Origin: Branchiostoma floridae
Taxonomy: Eukaryota > Chordata > Leptocardii > Amphioxiformes > Branchiostomatidae
Direction: 5' to 3'
Assembly (NCBI RefSeq): GCF_000003815.2
Contig: NC_049983.1
Coordinates: 8,504,157-8,568,156 of the forward strand
DNA length: 64,000 nucleotides
A model generated the notes under the pieces. That model saw only the letters and a program-made list of their open reading frames with translations. It had not been told where the DNA came from and made no database searches. Shown here piece after piece: positions 46,301 through 54,639 of the stretch. The position numbers were made by a program, and so were the translations under genes. Every line of letters starts with the position of its first letter. Position 1 is the stretch's first letter.

Positions 46301-49300
46301 AAAACACTCTCAGTACCAGAGTATCACCACTGACCTCCGAAAAGAAACCCCCGAACAAAGTAGAAACACCTATCCTCCAGGTCTCGCACGCTACGAGCAG
46401 GACATTATAACACTCAGACAAGATTACGTCCGATGGCTGATTGCATACAAAGTAAAACAGTGGTATGCAGGGGCATATACTTAACAAAGAATTCGAAGGA
46501 AAATGAAATATATAGATAAAGCAAAATCAAATTAACTTGTTGGTCCTGGGATCTTTCAGAAAAGAAATGAAGCGACAGAGTGGTAAAATTCTTGTAAAAT
46601 TTCGAGACGTCTCCGTTTATGTAATATAATGGCTCATACAAAACAAGAAGAAGATTGAAGTTTTTAGCTTGAAAAAAAAACACAACAACACTCCTACTAC
46701 ACAGTACCTGCACCTGACAATTATTAAAACGTATGCCCTACTTGCTTAAAAAAAGTTCATTGCAATAATAAATGTACCCACATCACAAAGAGATTATGAC
46801 GGTACATCGAAGTGGAAATTGTTGAATGGCGTCATGTAATTTCATGATGAAAATTTTCTGAATGGAAGATGCGTTTTGTTTTCACTCTCGGAAAAATAGG
46901 AGTTGCCGCAATTCTAAAAACCAATCAGTTATGCCTAGGCGCTCCTGTGGAAGATTATATTCTTCCATATGGGCCCGGGGCATATTGGACAAGCTCTGTT
47001 TTGACCTGGAATCAATTCACAATATTATTTCTCTTTTGGGGATAACTTACAGTTAAAATTTTGCATTTTTGCGCAGGGGTGACTTGGAACAGTCCAATGT
47101 TGCGTGGGAATGGGTATGGCTGAAATATGCTGTATTTGCACCCAAGCAAATGTCGGCCTTTCTAGTTGTAATTTTAACCATACTTTTGCGACAAATATTT
47201 AAAAGATCGCTACACAATTTTAGGAGATAAAGAACGAGTTTGTTACATTTTGTGTGTTTTGTTGTAATTCTAACCATACTTTTTACATCTTGCGCCAGAT
47301 GCCAATTATAAAAGTAAGGGTTACATATAAACAAATACGATTTTATTCGCTGCACGGTCGTTCAACGATTGCCGTCTAGTGGAGAGGTAGTTTAAGGGAC
47401 GTGTTTCCAGTAACTGTTAGAGAAGTGGGTGGATCAAAGCGGAATAGGGTTCCTCATCGACCTTTGAAGAAGAGCAAAATCGAAGAATGTGACTTCTAAA
47501 CTTTAAGCGTTCGGTCTACGTATGCATAGCCAAGTTTTCAATTGCTATTAAAGGTGTGGGCGTACCAAAGTTGAATACATTTCCCTACAGAGGTCGAGGG
47601 AAAAGAGCAAGTTTTCAACTACCTGCTTGTTCTAACATGTTGTTCGAAGAGGGGATAAAAAGTGATATTGAACTTGAAAAGAAGAAAATTGATAGTAACG
47701 ATATCCTATTTGAGAATGTGAGGGCAGTGAGTTGTCATCCACTGTGTCTAGGGCGCAGTATTGGAAGGTGGAGCCCATCCCTCTCCTTCCACTGCCTTTT
47801 ACCTCCCCAACCGAACTCAGGTACCCATGGCATTATCATACCTGGGTGGAGTAAGGAAAGTCGTGTAAAGTGCCCTTGCTAAAGACACAACTTGTTGCCG
47901 TGAACGCTAGCATAAACGAATTTGGCCATGCAACACCACTATGACTTTGGGCCAACCTTACATACAACAACCTCGAGTAACCCGATGTCTAAACTGCCAA
48001 TCATCCATATGCAGCAACAATACGATTGGCTGAACACTAATTAATTTTGCTGCCAGCAGCCCCCATGATTGAATGACAGGCATACTAAGTTCCCAAAGTT
48101 GCCATACTCTCCTAACAATTCAAACACACTAAACCTTCCCATTGCTCCAAATCGTATCAGACGAACCACATGAGGTTGATCATATCCTAGTCTAAAGGCG
48201 ACGACTTACGGATTTAATCCGCATGCGGTTTCTGTAGAAGAGTTAACGATTATTCCGTAAGCCTGTCTACTGCGCTACGCGTGCCTTCATTGCTTCAGTT
48301 AATGGCTAGTAAATAACTCCTGCGGTCGATTCACTGCGTGCGCGCTTCACTTCATCCGTACGTAAGGCCATTAGAAAAGGAGTTTTAGGGAAGAATAAGC
48401 CGGGGTTCATTTACCCGTCTGGTCTACGTGTTCCCAATCGTGATAACAGTCGTGACAGAAATTTGAAGGGACACTGGATAGCCTGCGCCAATGTAGATGC
48501 TTAGAATTTGCGTCTAGTAGATATTCACCAACATGTGCTATACGTAGATAAAGACTACCAACGATATAGGCTGGTAAAGAAATACTTTGCGGGACCAAAG
48601 GCTTCAATTAAATGTTGAATACACACACAAAGCAATATATCCATAGCAACCGTTGCCTAGCAACTAACACCTAGCAACCGTCATGAAATTACCCATCTGC
48701 GTATTTTAATGAACCACGTTCTTACTGTTACTTAGCAACCGTTGCGAAGTAACCAGTCCCACTCGTGTGAGGGCCAATGACCTAGCGCTTCTGAAAACTT
48801 CTGTGTATATTTTTCCAACCTTCTTAATACATGTAAAGTCAAACCTATCCAAATGACAACCACTGCATTTGAACCATCTTCTAATTGACTCAAGTTTATT
48901 CATTTATTCATTGCCTACTGCAGGCTCATGGCTCATATTCACACAATAAAGATAACACACAAATGTGGCTACAGATAAGTATTATAGGGACCCTGTCTAT
49001 AATGGCCACATATCTATTGTAACCATTTCCAATCCCACAGACAGGTTTGGTAGTATTTCAATATTTGTCTACAAAAAAAGAAAATATATCAAAGAATGTT
49101 TAGACCTTATCAATTAGAATCAATGGTGTAAATGATACTCAACATGTTTATATACTGATACTTATTCATACACATTCATGTAACCTAGCTATAGGATTGA
49201 TGTGTGACACACCCACACCCAGAATTATAGTAGAGTGGACTTTGTAATCACCAGTAGGGGAATCTTTGTTTGCAGATAGATGTGCAAAAGGTAGGTGTGA

Positions 49301-50495
49301 CAGGTCGTTCAGTGTAATATAACAAGCTGCTACCGCACCGCGTGCCTGCCAAGCTGGTGTGTTACGCCGAAGGGCGGTTATATCGGCTATATAGATACAG
49401 ATAGACAATTCATTCTATACACTTGTTTCTTCACATAAATAGTTGTAGTAGACTTTACGGAAGTAGCTGTACTTTTGTTGTGTCAATAAAGATCTATGTA
49501 TGTCTTTTTAACGCGTTGTTCTCGGCAGGTGTTCGTGGTGTGGCTGGGGGCCCTGATTCTGGCTGTCCCGGACGCCTTCCCGCCTACAGTCCGCTGGTAC
49601 CAGACGCTGTTCCGCACCGCTAATGCTGTCGACGCCGTTTGTCCGCGAAACGTCACCAAGGGCATTCCCAAGGTGAGTCCGGGCAAAACCAGATCCTCAT
49701 CTTTTCTCCTGCGAAGTTTGTTAAAGTCGATAGGTGGCGTGACATATACACTGAAATTCTCGCCTCATGACTTCACGCCAAGGGAGTGAAATTTTGTTTC
49801 TGGCTTGTCAGTCTGTCTGTGTATCTGTCTTTGTGTATTTCCGTACTGTAGTTCATGTAAGTTCTGTCAGAGGGCGCTTGTGCGTGGTATAGAAAACGCC
49901 TAACCTGTGAACATTTTGCTGATGTACCTTTCCCATTCTATAGGTGATGCTACAGGTGTCCGCTACCTACTACGACATCAAGACGTGGTGGCTGTTAGGC
50001 TGTTACTTCTGTCTGCCCGTCCTGTTCGGTTTAGTCTGTTTCTGCCTCAGCTCTCGACGACTGACGGCGGCCGCCAAAGCCGACAAGGAAGCCAAGGACT
50101 CGCACAAGCTGCACCTGAAGCAGAGTCACCAGACAGCCAGGGTCGTGCTGTTCCTGGTGCTGGCCTTCGCGTTCTGCTGGCTGCCGTACCACGTCAGCAC
50201 CATCCTGTGGAGAGTGGTGGACAAGAGCGTTCTGGTGAAGTACAGGACTTACATGGTGATTCTGGACTACGCCGGCTTCTACCTCTCCAACTTCCAGTCC
50301 TGCGTCAACCCGCTTATCCTCTTCACCATGAGCGAGGCGTGGAGAAAGGCGCTGAACGACTGCTGTCCCTGCTGTTACTGTTTCTGCTGTTGCTGTCGCT
50401 GCGTGGAAGTCCTGTGCTGTCCGCGGAGGAATAGTAAGGACGATCCCGACAAGCTGGACACTGAACTGCAGACGGTCACCGGCGCTTCTAGATAG
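32990..50495 (+). CDS. GPR37: GPR37/GPR37L1-type orphan class A GPCR, three coding exons
   Basis: Coding exons 32990-34327, 49529-49672 and 49944-50495, all joined in phase 0, give a 677-residue receptor. It begins with a signal peptide (AGCRVAWVVLTLILTFGAV) and about 295 residues of Ser/Thr/Pro-rich ectodomain with roughly ten N-glycosylation sequons. Seven membrane segments follow from residue 320, with DRY at 422-424, a TM3-ECL2 cysteine pair (VVCRGLP, DAVCPRN), CWLPYH in TM6 and NPLILF in TM7, and then a tail with 12 cysteines in a 24-residue stretch. The combination of SLGVTVFSLCAFSVDRY, TWWLLGCYFCLPVLF and the cysteine-rich tail is what I know from vertebrate GPR37 and GPR37L1 (prosaposin-linked glial/neuronal receptors). 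Endothelin and bombesin receptors are next closest but lack that tail. It is probably the single pre-duplication homologue. The ligand cannot be read from sequence. Confidence 0.87.
34895..35145. mobile_element. MITE-like, family D
   Basis: 'ccttggtgcgatcgcactgc', 'gacagatccctcaacaaaat', 'tgaatgtgttttgttgtctt' and 'gcagcgtcatcgccgtcta'. It includes an extra internal duplicate of the 'gcgacctggctgcgattgcg' part. Confidence 0.6.
36464..36542. mobile_element. possible foldback, family A, degraded
   Basis: Left 'taatctccaagcagatgtag' and 'aggagcaaaat'. The right side has only 'ctctgctcctcag', which pairs with the inner arm. The right terminal motif is missing. Confidence 0.5.
36945..37157. mobile_element. 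MITE, family G (GCTGGTTCACCTTTATCC termini)
   Basis: Left 'gctggttcacctttatccgt', 'ggggtaacctatatccgctg'. Right 'gatataggttacctcacgga', 'taaaggtgaactaacgtt'. Two more copies lie in introns of the PLP enzyme gene (54.73 and 55.19 kb). Confidence 0.85.
37800..37990. repeat. CT-rich low-complexity tracts
   Basis: Two pyrimidine tracts (about 37818-37878 and 37944-37985), mainly (CT)n with CCCT. They separate imperfect copies of the start of the duplicated block described at 38030-40160. Confidence 0.8.
38030..40160. repeat. about 0.5-kb tandem duplication, first copy interrupted
   Basis: Copy 1 is split (38030-38387 and 39472-39655); copy 2 is continuous (39655-40160). Shared landmarks in the same order: 'agatagtccatctgtt', 'cacgagtctctat', 'agcattattctacaatctg', 'cagtcaataggattccgtg', 'ccagtaacaa.acgccatgtg' and 'aatgaacag'. 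A further partial start lies at about 37897. The interruption is the repeat at 38388-39471, so the duplication is older than that insertion. Confidence 0.88.
38388..39471. mobile_element. Helitron-like non-autonomous repeat, boundaries set by empty site
   Basis: Absent from copy 2 of the surrounding duplication, which fixes its ends to within a few bases. It starts with a hairpin ('cttccatgaaatgtcatgga'), then a (TGTC)n tract at 38440-38472. Three diverged units of about 300 bp follow (each with 'gcccccta', 'gcaggggcatttttgtcaa' and 'ttgcataattaatgag' type landmarks). It ends in an imperfect hairpin, 'gaggtcgccgaactc', followed by TAGTT. No long ORF. The hairpin, microsatellite and repeated-core layout is that of HINE/DINE-type elements mobilised by Helitrons or Helentrons; that assignment is inference. 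Confidence 0.6.
40384..40830 (+). pseudogene. L1-type LINE 3' fragment (zf-RVT domain)
   Basis: The ORF at 40384-40725 (113 residues) carries DRCLSCNSVDYVEHFFYEC followed by KPLW. That is the Cys/His pattern of the zf-RVT domain found after the reverse transcriptase in L1/Tx1-type elements. The endonuclease and reverse transcriptase are absent, so this is a 5'-truncated remnant. The likely 3' UTR runs on with 'aataaagtccatggctacgg' and ends near 'ctttaaaaaaag'. It lies in the receptor's first intron, sense orientation. Confidence 0.7.
41090..42126 (-). mobile_element. 5'-truncated LINE insertion (CR1/L2-like)
   Basis: Minus-strand insertion whose 3' end (plus-strand left side, 'aatcataatcaatggtttat') carries short 'ATGATT' type tail repeats instead of poly(A), as in CR1/L2-like elements. 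It includes the ORF fragment at 41317-42126. Length of about 1.04 kb against several kb for a full element. Confidence 0.72.
41317..42126 (-). pseudogene. LINE reverse transcriptase C-terminal fragment
   Basis: The 269-residue open frame starts inside the reverse transcriptase: PILFLVYVND, then a YVDD active-site box (KYVDDLSL), TWSSENRMTLNDDKCK and LGIWMSADLKW. The thumb and C-terminal region follow (YVRPIMEYAAPVWHPGL, RIQKRALRIILG, RSWLPATRN). The endonuclease and fingers are missing. The frame is still open, so the insertion is fairly recent, but it cannot act on its own. It differs clearly from the ORF2 at 7.0-9.9 kb in sequence and clade. The apparent ATG is at the truncation point and is not a real start. 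Confidence 0.85.
42386..42530. mobile_element. MITE family F, left half
   Basis: 'aggtcacatttccaatcccg', 'gcttttgggagcgaaaagaa', 'agattcatgggcatgatatg'. Closest to the copy at 2038; the right half is not recognisable. Confidence 0.65.
42712..42908. mobile_element. MITE, family F, complete
   Basis: 'acgtcacactttcaaaccgg' with 'ggcccagccggg' at the left. 'catacttttcgttcccgaaa' and 'cccccgtttggaaatgtgac' at the right. It serves as the uninterrupted comparator for 40955-42190. Confidence 0.82.
42909..43677. other. intron sequence, nothing recognised
   Basis: The ORFs at 42927-43163 and 43160-43375 are adjacent and in different frames. The second is rich in basic residues (APRKWRRRVFLSVSG), but I recognise no domain and see no splice logic. 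Left unassigned. Confidence 0.35.
43678..43915 (-). mobile_element. tRNA-headed SINE
   Basis: 'cttagggccgtaggaccagt', 'gtctagggaacaattgggag', 'caggtacccatttttacacc', then the complement of the head with B-box-like 'catgattcgaacccaggacc' and 'gccacacgact'. No Helitron-like insert is present. Confidence 0.75.
43916..45220. other. intron sequence with short purine-rich direct repeats
   Basis: About 44090-44180 contains four imperfect units of 'gcgggaggaggtcttaag' type (18-20 bp). On the minus strand these read as PPAEALRPPPAALRPPPANL-like repeats within an ORF at 43828-44355. I regard this as a short satellite, not a coding exon. Confidence 0.45.
45222..45305. mobile_element. family-D element, left part
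   Basis: 'ctgagcgaccaaagattt', 'ggtcgcccaacaaattttag', 'ttacgttttgtgtgttttgt'. It is cut off by the tandem palindromes that follow. Confidence 0.6.
45306..45381. repeat. two tandem copies of a 37-bp palindrome
   Basis: Each copy reads ATATTTCAGCCATACC, then ATATATGGTATGG, then TGAAATAT, so each is close to perfectly self-complementary. The copies at 45306-45342 and 45345-45381 are separated by two bases. A strong candidate for cruciform extrusion. Confidence 0.9.
45396..45426. repeat. (TTTC)n microsatellite
   Basis: Seven to eight TTTC units. They are followed by 'gcgattcatctccgtcgttc' and 'tgaaatttggcacaagg', which look like part of another dispersed repeat. Confidence 0.85.
45427..47155. 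other. intron sequence, no exon seen
   Basis: No further receptor exon or other gene. The overlapping ORFs at 46275-46487 and 46290-46484 are opposite-strand coincidences. Confidence 0.4.
47180..47400. mobile_element. MITE-like, family D
   Basis: 'ttttgcgacaaatatttaaa', 'agatcgctacacaattttag', 'cattttgtgtgttttgttgt', 'ctgcacggtcgttcaacgat', 'tgccgtctagtgg', in the same order as the copy at 15.1 kb. Confidence 0.65.
47722..47930 (-). mobile_element. tRNA-headed SINE
   Basis: 'gtgagggcagtgagttgtca', 'tccactgtgtctagggcgca', 'cttccactgccttttacctc', 'caggtacccatgg', 'gtaaggaaagtcgtgtaaag'. The tRNA-like end is eroded ('gccatgcaacaccact'). The insert found in the copies at 0.5 and 27.5 kb is absent. 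Confidence 0.72.
48642..48664. promoter_or_regulatory. RFX X-box-like motif
   Basis: GTTGCCTAGCAAC at 48652-48664 matches the RFX half-site pair GTNRCC/RGYAAC with one base between. It is preceded by a second GCAACCGTTGC palindrome. Further 'tagcaaccg' words follow at 48672 and 48732. It lies in the receptor's first intron. Function is inference; the cluster could also be part of a repeat. Confidence 0.4.
49290..49405. repeat. dispersed repeat (copy also at 55.96 kb)
   Basis: 'ggtgtgacaggtcgttcagt', 'gtaatataacaagctgctac', 'gtgttacgccgaagggcggt' and 'cggctatatagatacag'. The sequence at 55955-56075 matches over about 115 bp. Probably a SINE-type element; the tRNA- or 5S-like head is not evident. 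Confidence 0.7.
49529..49672 (+). CDS. GPR37: GPR37-like exon 2: TM4 and extracellular loop 2
   Basis: The acceptor ...TTCTCGGCAG precedes GTGTTCGTGGTGTGG, and the donor is CCCAAG/GTGAGT. The 48 residues run from VFVVWLGALILAVPDAF (TM4) through the ECL2 cysteine in DAVCPRNVTKG, which also carries an N-glycosylation sequon. Confidence 0.86.
49944..50495 (+). CDS. GPR37: GPR37-like exon 3: TM5-TM7 and cysteine-rich tail
   Basis: Acceptor CCCATTCTATAG/GTGATG. It encodes TM5 (TWWLLGCYFCLPVLFGLVC), a basic loop 3, TM6 (FAFCWLPYHV), TM7 (SNFQSCVNPLILF), the cysteine cluster (CCPCCYCFCCCCRC) suited to palmitoylation, and a short tail ending TGASR before TAG. A 271-bp intron separates it from exon 2. 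Confidence 0.87.
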   Translation: MMLQVSATYYDIKTWWLLGCYFCLPVLFGLVCFCLSSRRLTAAAKADKEAKDSHKLHLKQSHQTARVVLFLVLAFAFCWLPYHVSTILWRVVDKSVLVKYRTYMVILDYAGFYLSNFQSCVNPLILFTMSEAWRKALNDCCPCCYCFCCCCRCVEVLCCPRRNSKDDPDKLDTELQTVTGASR

Positions 50496-51806
50496 TGTGG
50501 TCCGGATGACACTGTGTTGCCGAACACAATGTTTGCATGCATTTGAATTGACCGTCGCTTAGCAGCTACCACAATAGACTTCTACTTAAATGTTTTGAGG
50601 CGTACTCGTTACGTTAGCCTTTTCGATTAGGTTGGACTAACTTTGTACCATGGCCAGATGCAGACTTCTGTGGCAACTAGCGTTTCCGGGATTCCTTTGC
50701 CTCGAACATAAATCTTGAGATCTTTTCGGGATTCACAAAACAATGCAAGCTGCAATTCCAGTGCTTGCAAAAAGATGGCGCGTTTCAATCGTGGTCCACA
50801 GACGACTCCTTGTGACTGTGACGCAAAGTATATTATGTGAATTATTATTTAAGCCGGGTATTAAAGACATAATGTTCATAAAACCGTCAAGGTTAAGTTC
50901 AAGCGCATCTAGATACCAACACAAGAAGAAAAACTGTCCAATCGAAGCTTTGTTCTATTGTACCAAACAGTGCAGTTTCAGAATTGTCCAATTTTGATCC
51001 TTACAAAGTTGTCCTTTATGTCTAAAACTTTATTTATATATCTTTATGTTGAAATGGATCTTGTGTAGAAACATTAACACTGTAATTGAGTTATTCTACT
51101 TAATTATGATAGTGTTGTGAAGGAAGTATAGAATCATTACCAAAATGACATTGTACTATATGGGTAAGAAGACGTGCGTATGTACATATCCTCCTTGTGA
51201 GAAAAAGGGGAATTTTGGGGTATAGAAGGGAGATTTAGAGAGTTAAGATTCGTTATTATCAAGTTTTGAGCCGGGACAGGTGGACTTTATTGGTAATTTT
51301 ATTTCAGATTAGGTTTGTGTACAAAGGTGTATATACTGAAAGCCTGTGAATATATTGAACGACAAGTCGATTCGAATGTAACGTTAACAGTTATCTGTAC
51401 AAAGAAAAACTAAAGATTTTTGTTATGTTAAGTCGAGGCGTATTTATGACTGTGGAAACCCTATGAACTCAACCAGACTGTAACAAAACGAACTGTTGTA
51501 CTCTGTGTGCTATAATCTATGTCAAACCACAGCAGAGTATCACAATATTTGTGGTGTAACTTTTCTGTGAGTATAACAGTTGTTCGACGAACACCTCACG
51601 TGTAATTATACCATGTTGTGCCCTGTTTATGAGAAACTTAGGATACAACGTCAACGTTACCATAGAAGTATGACTGTTCCAAGTTCGTAATCGTAACGTG
51701 GTGGTCTGTGTACTACCGACAATAATTCCTGGCTATAGCATGGACCAGTTTTATAGGTAAAGCTCTAAGACGTGCATGTCCTTTAGAAGATCTCACGGAG
51801 AAATCA

Positions 51807-52158
51807 TAATCTCCAAGCAGACCGGTGGCAAAACATCGTAACTGCCGGCTAAAGGTGGTATCTCATTGCACTTGGGGCACCGGTGCGGCGCTGCGGGGTT
51901 CGAAAGATTATTGAAAGAATTTCAGAGATACAGAACAAATTTTCTTACGTTTTGTGTATTTTGTTGCCTTCTTAGTCATACGCATTACGTAATATCTAAA
52001 TTATAAAAATATCGGTGAAAATAACAAAACATTTCCGCAGTTAACGAGCCCGCAGTACCGGTGCGGTGAGATACCATCTTTATAGTGTACTTGTGCTATC
52101 GGAATTCACGGACACAGTTACGATTTTTTTTGCCACTGTAAGATCTGCTTGGAGATTA
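51807..52158. mobile_element. foldback, family A, with family-B MITE inserted
   Basis: Outer ends 'taatctccaagcagaccggt' with 'ggcaaaacatcgtaactg', and the inverse 'cagttacgattttttttgcc' to 'agatctgcttggagatta'. The central 230 bp (51853-52081) is a complete family-B element, so B inserted into A. Confidence 0.82.
51853..52081. mobile_element. MITE, family B (nested)
   Basis: 'aggtggtatctcattgcact', 'cggcgctgcggggttcgaaa' at the left. 'gcccgcagtaccggtgcggt' and 'gagataccatctt' at the right. Core 'acgcattacgtaatatctaa'. Confidence 0.83.
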
Positions 52159-54254
52159 GAGCAACCAGGCTTTTATACAAATGTGTGATGGAAACTTGTA
52201 AGTATAACACGAGCTGTGAAACTATACCTGAGAATTTCTACAAAACTGAAACGTTTTGTTTTGATAAACTCGTTTTTGTATATCCGATATACCTTTGTGG
52301 TCCTTAAAATTAAGAAATCATTGGTGCACACCTATACCGTGATCACAAAGTATAACCTTCCATTTAAGTCTGTCCACTAGAAATATCTGTAGTACTGTAC
52401 ATATACTATAGGAAAATCCGTCCATAATAATACGTCGATGAATGGTCTGTGCCTGCTGAAAAAGAGGAACACTTGTATCAAACTGCAATATACTGTGTTT
52501 GTATTGTTTTCTGATACGAGAACGACGTTATCATATATGTCAAAACAATCTTATTTTGTGACGAAAATGTAGAAAAGTGTTGTATGGCAATAATATGAGA
52601 GAAGTGTAATGTAAAATGTTAGATTACGGTTGATATGTATAATTTGACATGGTAATGTATAAGGATGAAAATACGTTTCAATCATTCCAAAGTAACTCTA
52701 AGAATTATGTGTCATTTTTCACGTATACTCATATCGGTTGTAATACTTGACAATGTTTTATACCAGTACCACACACAAATGTACATTAAGACAAGTTCTA
52801 AGCAAAATAACACCATGTAGAAACACAGAAGCACCTGAGAATTTTGTACCTTCATACCTGAAGTAATAGAAACGTGGAAAGCACATGAAGCACAGTGGTG
52901 TACGTAGAAAAAAAACGACACATTTAACCAAGACTATACCGTCCTGAACAGAGAACAAATGTTGTAGTGGAAAGAAGAAATAAAGGCAATAAACGAAGGT
53001 GTGAGGGTGTCTTGTTCTTCAAGTGAGTTGAAATGTTTTAAACGGTGAAATTTGTTGCTTGTACCATAGACAGTATGAAGTATAACGGTTATAACTAGGG
53101 TTGGGTACTGGTTCAGAAAGTTCAAGTACAGGTACAGTCCATGTCCAGAGAATCAGGTATAGCTCCAGACCTGAACCTAATTATCTGTGAAAACTTGAGC
53201 GGGCGATACTCAAAACAATAATGGTCCATTTTGCTAAGAAGGATTCTGTTTGGTGGAGTATCCGACGACATTATCGTTTTAAAATCCTTTCTTCATGTAA
53301 ACAAGACTAATTGCCTCTGTTTTATACCAAATTTGACCGTAGACACTCGGTAGAAATGAATGCCAACTCTCCTCTACTTCACTATTGTTAATTTTTTTTA
53401 CCCGTAGGCACCAAAAACACATGAACGCCTGTCGATATTATTTGTTCATTTTGAAATCGGTCCAACATCCGGTCCACTGATTTTTTTATTCCATGTAAAA
53501 AAATCACAGCAGAGAGAGTTAGTGATGAATGCATGAAGACGCAGTATGCAGAACTGATAACAGTTTAATATGATGAGTTCAACTAGCACCAAGCATTAAA
53601 CTCAGGTACACGAACAATAATGATTGCAAAATCAGCACCAAGGACAGGGGCAGGTTCTGACTGAATTTGTGTAGTTCTACATAGACCATCATTATGCAAG
53701 AACAGTTGTTTTCATATGGACTTTTCTTCCTGTGTAATGTAGTACATAGCCCATACATAGGAAGAGCATTGTAAAGATTAGTTATAGATAACTAATAACA
53801 AAGATGATACTTATAGCAGATTTCTGCCCTAATTTTAAGTGGATTAATATCAGGGGAAAACATTAAGAAGAACATGGCATTGAACTCAGAATGCAGGAAA
53901 TTGTATGGCCTCTAAAATATTGTGTGGGTTATCTGGTCTTCATTCAAGTTCTACATTAAAAGATAATTATGATGATATTCAAGAGTTTTCACAGATTCTG
54001 GATCACACATATTAGAAGACACATTTTCTATTCCACATGTAAGGCATGAAAAGGCATCTAATATTATTTACCAATAAAGACAATTTAAAAGCAACATCAC
54101 AATTCTTTTTCAACTTCCAACTGCTTTCTTACAGGAAGCTCATTTTTTGCCAGAGAAACAGTAAAAGACCATAATGAAATTCACTGCTTTCCAAATTTAG
54201 CTCATCAAATATGAATATCAAAGGCACCAGTTTCATCACTATCCCTGAGATTTG

Positions 54255-54260
54255 TTTATT
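54255..54260 (-). terminator. candidate poly(A) signal of PLP enzyme
   Basis: AATAAA on the minus strand, about 138 bases downstream of the stop codon at 54398. No transcript evidence. Confidence 0.4.
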
Positions 54261-54397
54261 ACAAATTGTAGATCTCCTTTCCTTTTTTAATTTGATTCAT
54301 TTGAATCTCCATTAGTGATATATTGTACCACTATTCTTCCTGAAGTCGTTACATATTTGCTATGGCTATCAATGCTTAACTAATTCCCTACTAAATG

Positions 54398-54639
54398 TTA
54401 TCCACAAATCTTCGACAGTTCTTGGGTTGTGACATTCCCACCAGTTATTACAACAACGACCTTCTTCCCTTTGACGTCCGGTATCTTCCCAGACATCAAC
54501 GCGGCAAAGGCCGCCGCGCCCGACGGCTCAACCACAAGTCCGCGGGAAAACAACAGCTTCACCGCTGCTAGGATCTCGTCATCGCTGACCAGAAGGACAT
54601 CCTCTACAAACGCCATGTTGTGTCTGTAAGCATTTGAAC
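54398..54639 (-). CDS. PLP enzyme exon 6 (C-terminus)
   Basis: Starts after ...CTCCATACAG with SNAYRHNMAFVEDVLLVSDD and includes EPSGAAAFAAL and VITGGNVTTQEL; stop TAA at 54398-54400. A second AG twenty-odd bases into the exon (CTTACAG) would give the wrong frame, which confirms the upstream acceptor. Confidence 0.88.

Larger units (their letters stand above)
50496..54397. other. intergenic between receptor and PLP enzyme (3' ends converge)
   Basis: Holds the 3' UTR of the receptor (length unknown; AATAAA words at about 52978 and 52989 are candidates) and of the minus-strand enzyme. A nested pair of palindromic elements lies at 51807-52158. No other gene is supported. Confidence 0.55.

Noticed and set aside
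49907..50434. 175-residue overlapping plus-strand ORF
   Set aside because: Shadow of exon 3 of the receptor in another frame; no domain.
32990..50495. Endothelin or bombesin receptor
   Set aside because: The general fold is shared, but the cysteine-rich tail and the TM3 and TM5 signature stretches fit GPR37/GPR37L1 better.
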